Assembly (NCBI GenBank): GCA_937884755.1
Contig: CAKZYJ010000057.1
Location: 1-37,659 of the forward strand
DNA: 37,659 nucleotides
Direction of reading: 5' to 3'
From: an uncultured Flammeovirgaceae bacterium
GTDB taxonomy: Bacteria; Bacteroidota; Bacteroidia; Cytophagales; Cyclobacteriaceae
Position numbers and translations under genes: made by a program. The notes under the pieces were generated by a model. The model was not told the origin of the DNA. It was given only the letters and a program-made list of their open reading frames with translations, and ran no database searches. Shown one piece after another: positions 33,103-37,659 of the stretch; position 1 is the first letter of the stretch, and every line of letters starts with the position of its first letter.

Positions 33103-36100
33103 ATGAGAAACTTTCTACTGATTTTAGTCTTTGTCTTTGGCTGTGCTCTTCAGCTAGCTTGGGCTCAAGGGACTACTACTTCCAGCATGAGTGGAGTAGT
33201 TACCGACGATGGCGGTGCAACTATTCCGGGAGCCAGTGTGCAAGTAGTACATACTCCATCGGGTTCGGAGTATATCAACGTGACGAATGAAACCGGTTAC
33301 TTTCGCATTCCCAATATGCGGGTAGGCGGCCCCTACACGCTAACGGTTTCCTTCGTAGGTTACGAAGATCTAGTGCAGGAAGACATCTACCTGGATTTGG
33401 GGCAGACCTTTGACGTGGACGTAACTCTGCGAGAGTCTGTAACGCAACTGCAGGACATTATAATATCTGCCGGAGGCGTTATTGACGGTAACCGAACCGG
33501 TGCCGAAACTAATATTAGCCGAGAGCAGATTATGACGCTGCCCACAGTAGATCGCTCACTGAACGACTTCACTCGCTTAACTCCGCAAGCTAACATTACC
33601 CCAGGTGGTGGTATCTCTATTGCTGGGGTTAACAATCGCTTCAATACTATTTACATTGACGGGGCTGTAAACAACGATGTGTTTGGATTGGCTAACTCAG
33701 GTACCAATGGCGGACAAGCCGGTATCTCACCCATCAGTCTGGATGCGCTAGAGCAAATCCAGGTAGTGGTTGCTCCCTACGATGTTACGCTGGGTGGCTT
33801 TGCCGGAGGAGGAATTAACGCGGTAACCCGAAGCGGTAAAAACTACTTTGAAGGCTCAGCCTACTATTATTTCAGAAATGAGAATCTAGCTGGAAAAAAT
33901 CCGGGTGAAATTCCTGATGCTGAGCGAACCCGCTTGGCACCATTTTCAGTAAATACCTACGGCTTCCGCTTGGGTGGCCCCATTGTGAAGGATAAGTTGT
34001 TCTTTTTTACCAACGTAGAATTACTGCGTGAAGAAGAACCCTTTCCGTTTATTCCTCAAGAATACGAAGGAAACGCTACGGCAGCGGATTTAAATCAGTT
34101 AGTGAGCTATCTGGACACACAATATGGCTACGATCCGGGCGGATACCTCAACAATATTCAGACCCGGAATAGTGACAAAGTAATTGTAAAGTTAGACTGG
34201 AATATCAATCAGCAGCATAAATTAACGGCTCGCCACAGCTACGTTTTCGGAAACACAGATCGCCTTAACCGACCTACCAGCCGCGATATTTTCTTTTTCA
34301 ACACTGGAAACGCCTTTCCTACTACTACCAATTCTACCGCCATTGAGCTAAAGAGCAGCTTTGGCAATAATTTCTCTAATAATCTCATCTTAGGATACAC
34401 TCGCGTCCGCGATGACCGGGAGCTACTCGGAGCACCTTTTCCAAAGGCTGAGATTGACGATGGCCCAGCCGTAATACACGTAGGTACCGATAACTTTTCT
34501 TACTCCAACATTGTATTCCAGGATGTTTACACGCTAACTAACAATTTTAATTGGTACAAAGGAAAGCATACCTTTACCTTCGGAACGCATAATGAGTTTT
34601 TTGAAATAGAGAACTTGTTTACTGTTTTCTCTACTCCTCGCTACTTCTACGGCTCGCTAGATAGCTTCTTGGCTGGTGACCCCGGCTTTGCTTTGTTCGG
34701 TCACGAGCAGCTAGCCCCTGGTCAGTCTGAGATTCGCTTGGGTGACGACGCCAGTAATCTAGGACCTACGTTTAACGCACTCCAAATGGCATTTTACGTT
34801 CAGGACGAAATTCAAGTGAATAGCGACTTTAAACTAAATATCGGGTTACGGGCTGATATTCCGGTCTTCCTGGAAGATCCTCCACTAAACAATACGGAGT
34901 TTAACCAGGAAACTGTGCCGTTAATTGAGCAATTCTACGACCTGAGAGGAGCTCGTGCTAGCAAAACTCCGGCTACTCAACTGCTTTGGAGTCCAAGAGT
35001 AGGATTTAACTGGGATGTAACCGGAGATAAAACCACGCAGTTACGTGGTGGTTTAGGAGTATTTACCAGCCGGGTCCCTTGGGTATGGCCCGGAGGTATG
35101 TTTATCCGCAATGGGTTAAATAGTTCATCCGTTGGAGTATTTGGTCCTTTCTACGCTACTCCCGATGAGTGGCGAGACAATCTGGCTAACACCTCGGCTG
35201 GTCCTTCGGGTGACGTCGATTTATTTGTAGAAGATTTCAAGTATCCGCAGGTATTCCGCACCAACATTGCAGTTGACCAGCGGCTTCCCTGGGGACTGAT
35301 CGGCTCGGCGGAGTTTATGTACACCAAAACGCTAAATAATATTGACGTTAAAAACGTCAATCTGGAACCTACCTTCTCGGGTACCTTAGAAGGTACACCT
35401 GACAATCGACCAATATTTACCGGTAACCAGATTGATGATAAATATGGATACATTACGCTGGTAGACAACACCAACGAAGGCTATACCTGGAATGCTACCT
35501 TTCAGATTGAAAAACCCATGACTAATGGATTTGGGGGTAGCCTGGCTTACTCGTTTACCCGAGCCGAAGCATTATTCGACGGACGCGGTTTTATCAACTC
35601 TACTAACTGGCGGCAGGTATACAGTTTGACTGCCCGAAACGAGCCGTTACTAGGACGATCAGCATTTGATGTAGGTTCTCGTATTACAGGGGTTCTTTCG
35701 TACCGTAAAGAGTATCTTAATAATTTTGCTACTACCATTTCTGTCTTCTACAACGGGCAGTCGGGTGAACCTTTCTCTTACGTTTACCGCAATGGTGACC
35801 GACTATTTAATGAAGATGATCCAGGGGTAGAACGATCATTGATTTATGTGCCCAATAGCGTTGATGAAATTATTTTCGGTACACTAGGGCCGGTAGATAT
35901 AATTACCAATCCGGATGGTAGCCAAACAGAAGTTCTAGGTGGAATTCCGTTTAGTGAAGCTGAACAGCAAGCAATGTATAATACCTTTGATAACTATGTA
36001 GAAAACGACGACTACTTAAGTGAGCGCCGAGGGCAGTACACCGAACAGAATCGGTCTAGAGTTCCATTTTCTAGCGTATTCGATTTGAAGGTATTACAAG

Positions 36101-36399
36101 ATTTTTACATCACCACTGCCAACGGTCGCCGTCATACGTTACAATTATCACTGGATATATTCAACTTCAGTAACCTGCTGAACAATGATTGGGGTCGTAG
36201 ATACTTTATGGGAAGCGGTGATAACCGTTACGTGTTTGAGTTACTTCAGTTTGAAGGTTTTGAGTACGAAAATGGGGCGTTTACTAACCGCCCGGTTTTC
36301 TCTTTCAGCGATCCGGGCGAACCCTGGGATGTAAACCAGTCGCCTACTGCCGAGGGTTCTCGCTGGGCCGCTCAGGTAGGTTTACGATATTCTTTCTAG
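33103..36399 (+). CDS. Oar-like TonB-dependent outer membrane receptor
   Basis: A 1098-residue outer-membrane protein. A signal peptide (about 1-22) precedes a carboxypeptidase-regulatory-like domain (about 28-112; SGVVTDDGGATIPGASVQV, NETGYFRIPNM, VSFVGYEDL). A plug domain (about 113-235) contains LPTVDRSLNDFTRLTPQAN, IYIDGAVNNDVFG and INAVTRSGKNYFEGSAYY. The 22-strand barrel ends in VGLRYSF, with a C-terminal Phe as BAM substrates require. The absence of a SusD gene and the overall pattern fit the Oar group rather than SusC. Its ligand or exported cargo is unknown. It is separated by 174 nt of AT-rich sequence from the NUP gene and ends at a hairpin shared with the next convergent gene. Confidence 0.9.
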   Translation: MRNFLLILVFVFGCALQLAWAQGTTTSSMSGVVTDDGGATIPGASVQVVHTPSGSEYINVTNETGYFRIPNMRVGGPYTLTVSFVGYEDLVQEDIYLDLGQTFDVDVTLRESVTQLQDIIISAGGVIDGNRTGAETNISREQIMTLPTVDRSLNDFTRLTPQANITPGGGISIAGVNNRFNTIYIDGAVNNDVFGLANSGTNGGQAGISPISLDALEQIQVVVAPYDVTLGGFAGGGINAVTRSGKNYFEGSAYYYFRNENLAGKNPGEIPDAERTRLAPFSVNTYGFRLGGPIVKDKLFFFTNVELLREEEPFPFIPQEYEGNATAADLNQLVSYLDTQYGYDPGGYLNNIQTRNSDKVIVKLDWNINQQHKLTARHSYVFGNTDRLNRPTSRDIFFFNTGNAFPTTTNSTAIELKSSFGNNFSNNLILGYTRVRDDRELLGAPFPKAEIDDGPAVIHVGTDNFSYSNIVFQDVYTLTNNFNWYKGKHTFTFGTHNEFFEIENLFTVFSTPRYFYGSLDSFLAGDPGFALFGHEQLAPGQSEIRLGDDASNLGPTFNALQMAFYVQDEIQVNSDFKLNIGLRADIPVFLEDPPLNNTEFNQETVPLIEQFYDLRGARASKTPATQLLWSPRVGFNWDVTGDKTTQLRGGLGVFTSRVPWVWPGGMFIRNGLNSSSVGVFGPFYATPDEWRDNLANTSAGPSGDVDLFVEDFKYPQVFRTNIAVDQRLPWGLIGSAEFMYTKTLNNIDVKNVNLEPTFSGTLEGTPDNRPIFTGNQIDDKYGYITLVDNTNEGYTWNATFQIEKPMTNGFGGSLAYSFTRAEALFDGRGFINSTNWRQVYSLTARNEPLLGRSAFDVGSRITGVLSYRKEYLNNFATTISVFYNGQSGEPFSYVYRNGDRLFNEDDPGVERSLIYVPNSVDEIIFGTLGPVDIITNPDGSQTEVLGGIPFSEAEQQAMYNTFDNYVENDDYLSERRGQYTEQNRSRVPFSSVFDLKVLQDFYITTANGRRHTLQLSLDIFNFSNLLNNDWGRRYFMGSGDNRYVFELLQFEGFEYENGAFTNRPVFSFSDPGEPWDVNQSPTAEGSRWAAQVGLRYSF

Positions 36400-36410
36400 A
36401 AACTTCAGTC

Positions 36411-36438
36411 AGCGAAGCGGCATAACCACCGCTTCGCT
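36411..36438. terminator. Bidirectional hairpin between convergent genes
   Basis: AGCGAAGCGG (36411-36420) and CCGCTTCGCT (36429-36438) form a perfect GC-rich 10-bp stem with an 8-nt loop, 11 nt after the TonB receptor stop. The right arm overlaps the stop codon of the leftward lipoprotein gene. Trailing T-runs are poor on both sides (ACTTTAG on plus), but position and stability fit a shared terminator. Confidence 0.65.
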
Positions 36439-37393
36439 ACTTTAGTACCACTAGTTGTGGTATATCATCGGGAGAATAGAACTGGTGTTTTACCAGCAGG
36501 TAGGGACTCAACTGATCGTTAGCCTGCACCCAGTAGTATTCACTTTTCGTATGTCTTCCGATAGCATCGTATACTAGAATCTGGTCAATCATCTCACCGT
36601 CTGGCAGGGTGATTCGCTTCTTCAGAATCCTACCTTCGGCATCATAGGCAAACCAAATACTTGTCTCCTTTCGGCTCGGATATTCCCTGATCCGAACGAA
36701 ATTTGGAAGGTCTTTGACCTGATAGGAGAACCATACCCGCAATTGTACGCCCGCCGAACCAACACGCGTACGCTTGTTTATTTGCTGATGCTCATCTAGT
36801 GTGTAGCGCCATTTCTCTGAGTTAGAATACAGTAAATAGTCCAACGAATGCTTCCGAACAAACTGTAAGTAGTTTTTTTCGCCTTCCATTTGAGTTACCT
36901 GCCGATTAAAGTCGAGCCATATTTTAGCCACCCACCGTCCGGAATCCGAAGGATTATAACCTCGGCCAGAAAAATAGATTTCCTGTGATTTAATGAATTC
37001 ACTTAGGTAGTCAATATTCTTCACGTACTTGATACCGATACCCGATAATTCTGACAGCACGTAGGATTCCTCGTAACCTTCTTCAAGGTAAGTTTGTTTT
37101 CCCATCAATTGAATAGCGTCTACTCCCCGCTTCTGAGCCTGAACCTGTAATTTTCGGATCAGCGTATTGTAGGAGGTAAATTCGTCGCCTCTAACTTCTA
37201 ATACCCCTACCCGGATGTACTCTTCATCCGGCAGCGTATCTTGAGGGAAATAAACGGAAACTTCAGCAGTATGCGGCAGTAGCGGGAAGTCCACCAGCAT
37301 ATCCTGATCGTAGTAACTAGGGGTGTAGCCCACGTAGCAACCCGTCAGTACGATGCCTAGAAAAAGCAGGGAAATGTATTTCAGAAAAGCCAT
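36437..37393 (-). CDS. Hypothetical lipoprotein with RHS-like C-terminal motifs
   Basis: A 318-residue lipoprotein with a classic lipobox (LTGC, Cys19). The N-terminal third (EYIRVGVLEVRGDEFTSYNT, RKLQVQAQKRGVDAIQLMGK) has the beta-alpha arrangement of small lipoprotein domains that bring together a group of residues near a GVDAI turn. The C-terminal third has two YD-type motifs, AYDAEGRILKKRI and VYDAIGRHTKSEYY, like isolated RHS/YD repeats. No family was recognised with confidence. It is probably anchored to the periplasmic or outer leaflet face. It is transcribed alone and convergent with the TonB receptor. Confidence 0.75.
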   Translation of the reverse strand: MAFLKYISLLFLGIVLTGCYVGYTPSYYDQDMLVDFPLLPHTAEVSVYFPQDTLPDEEYIRVGVLEVRGDEFTSYNTLIRKLQVQAQKRGVDAIQLMGKQTYLEEGYEESYVLSELSGIGIKYVKNIDYLSEFIKSQEIYFSGRGYNPSDSGRWVAKIWLDFNRQVTQMEGEKNYLQFVRKHSLDYLLYSNSEKWRYTLDEHQQINKRTRVGSAGVQLRVWFSYQVKDLPNFVRIREYPSRKETSIWFAYDAEGRILKKRITLPDGEMIDQILVYDAIGRHTKSEYYWVQANDQLSPYLLVKHQFYSPDDIPQLVVLK

Positions 37394-37394
37394 A

Positions 37395-37424
37395 TAAGAT
37401 TAGGTTGGTGTGTATCTAATCTTA
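37395..37424 (-). promoter_or_regulatory. Inverted repeat just upstream of lipoprotein gene
   Basis: TAAGATTAG (37395-37403) and CTAATCTTA (37416-37424) are perfect 9-bp complements with a 12-nt spacer, immediately before the start codon at 37393. It could be an operator or a leader hairpin affecting translation. No promoter boxes are confidently placed. Confidence 0.4.
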
Positions 37425-37550
37425 AGTCAAATTACGCTCCAATCTTTCCATTATGCATATACTTGCTCAAAATTTCCGCGTTCTGAAAAAAGGAAGAGTG
37501 GTAAAGGGTGGATAAGTAATGAGGAACAATTATGTTAATATCAATTTCGT

Positions 37551-37620
37551 CATAGCGAGAAGCGAAGCGACGAAGTTACCTCCCTCATGATGAGGAGATT
37601 GCTTCACCGCGATTTCTATG
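37551..37620. repeat. REP-like palindromic intergenic element
   Basis: The segment starts CATAGCGAGAAGCGAAGCGA and ends GCTTC...CTATG, with a perfect inner palindrome CCTCAT-g-ATGAGG at 37583-37595 and complementary outer pieces (CATAG/CTATG, GAAGC/GCTTC). The GCGAGAAGCGAAGC style recalls dispersed 'GCGAGCGAAGCGAAGCAAT' repeats of many bacterial genomes. The remaining DNA from 37425 to the window end shows no gene. Confidence 0.55.
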
Positions 37621-37659
37621 GTTCATGCAAGTGCTGGTGCATAGTTTTTTTCATATTTA

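Noticed and set aside
37625-37651. Short leftward frame MKKTMHQHLHEP at the right edge
   Set aside because: Only 12 codons, no ribosome-binding context and no match to any family I know.

Overview
The window looks like chromosomal DNA of a Bacteroidota bacterium, most likely a marine Cytophagales member. This is inferred from gene content, since no rRNA is present. The clues are many SPII-type lipoproteins, a large carboxypeptidase-regulatory/TonB-dependent receptor of Oar type, a DUF6090 protein, a secreted sulfatase, Uma2, and a yceD-rpmF-plsX-fabH-efp-accB-accC cluster ordered as in this phylum. Coding density is high, and no tRNA, rRNA, CRISPR array, phage gene or intact insertion sequence was seen.

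Left part (1-7760). A decayed DUF433 antitoxin-like gene and its terminator precede an NhaC antiporter, which is translationally coupled to a small DEDDy 3'-5' exonuclease. The fatty-acid/translation cluster follows on the minus strand: yceD, rpmF, plsX, fabH, efp, accB, accC. The accC frame is interrupted by an in-frame amber codon 23 codons before the end of the recognisable protein.

Middle (7919-13845). A secreted TPR protein and a pyridine nucleotide-disulfide oxidoreductase come first. A divergent AraC regulator / aldehyde dehydrogenase / DUF779 module follows, with a long mRNA hairpin between the last two genes and a palindrome cluster before araC. A parvulin-like remnant lies next.

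14130-23245, all minus strand. An MFP-RND-TolC efflux system leads into a DUF6090 membrane protein, two PLDc_N-like miniproteins, a DoxX protein and an N-acyl-D-amino-acid deacylase.

Right part (23390-37659). This is a run of exported or surface proteins: a sulfatase with a HEAT-like tail, two tandem lipoprotein serpins with divergent reactive-centre loops, an Uma2 protein, a class A beta-lactamase-like lipoprotein, an ADGF-type adenosine deaminase lipoprotein, a small membrane protein, a 'purine nucleoside permease' (NUP) lipoprotein, an Oar-like TonB receptor and a lipoprotein with RHS-like C-terminal motifs. The adenosine deaminase and NUP genes suggest extracytoplasmic purine nucleoside processing. 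A REP-like palindromic element lies near the right end.

Most of the window is ordinary. The points most worth checking are the amber codon in accC, the surface purine module, the serpin pair, and the structured intergenic RNAs.
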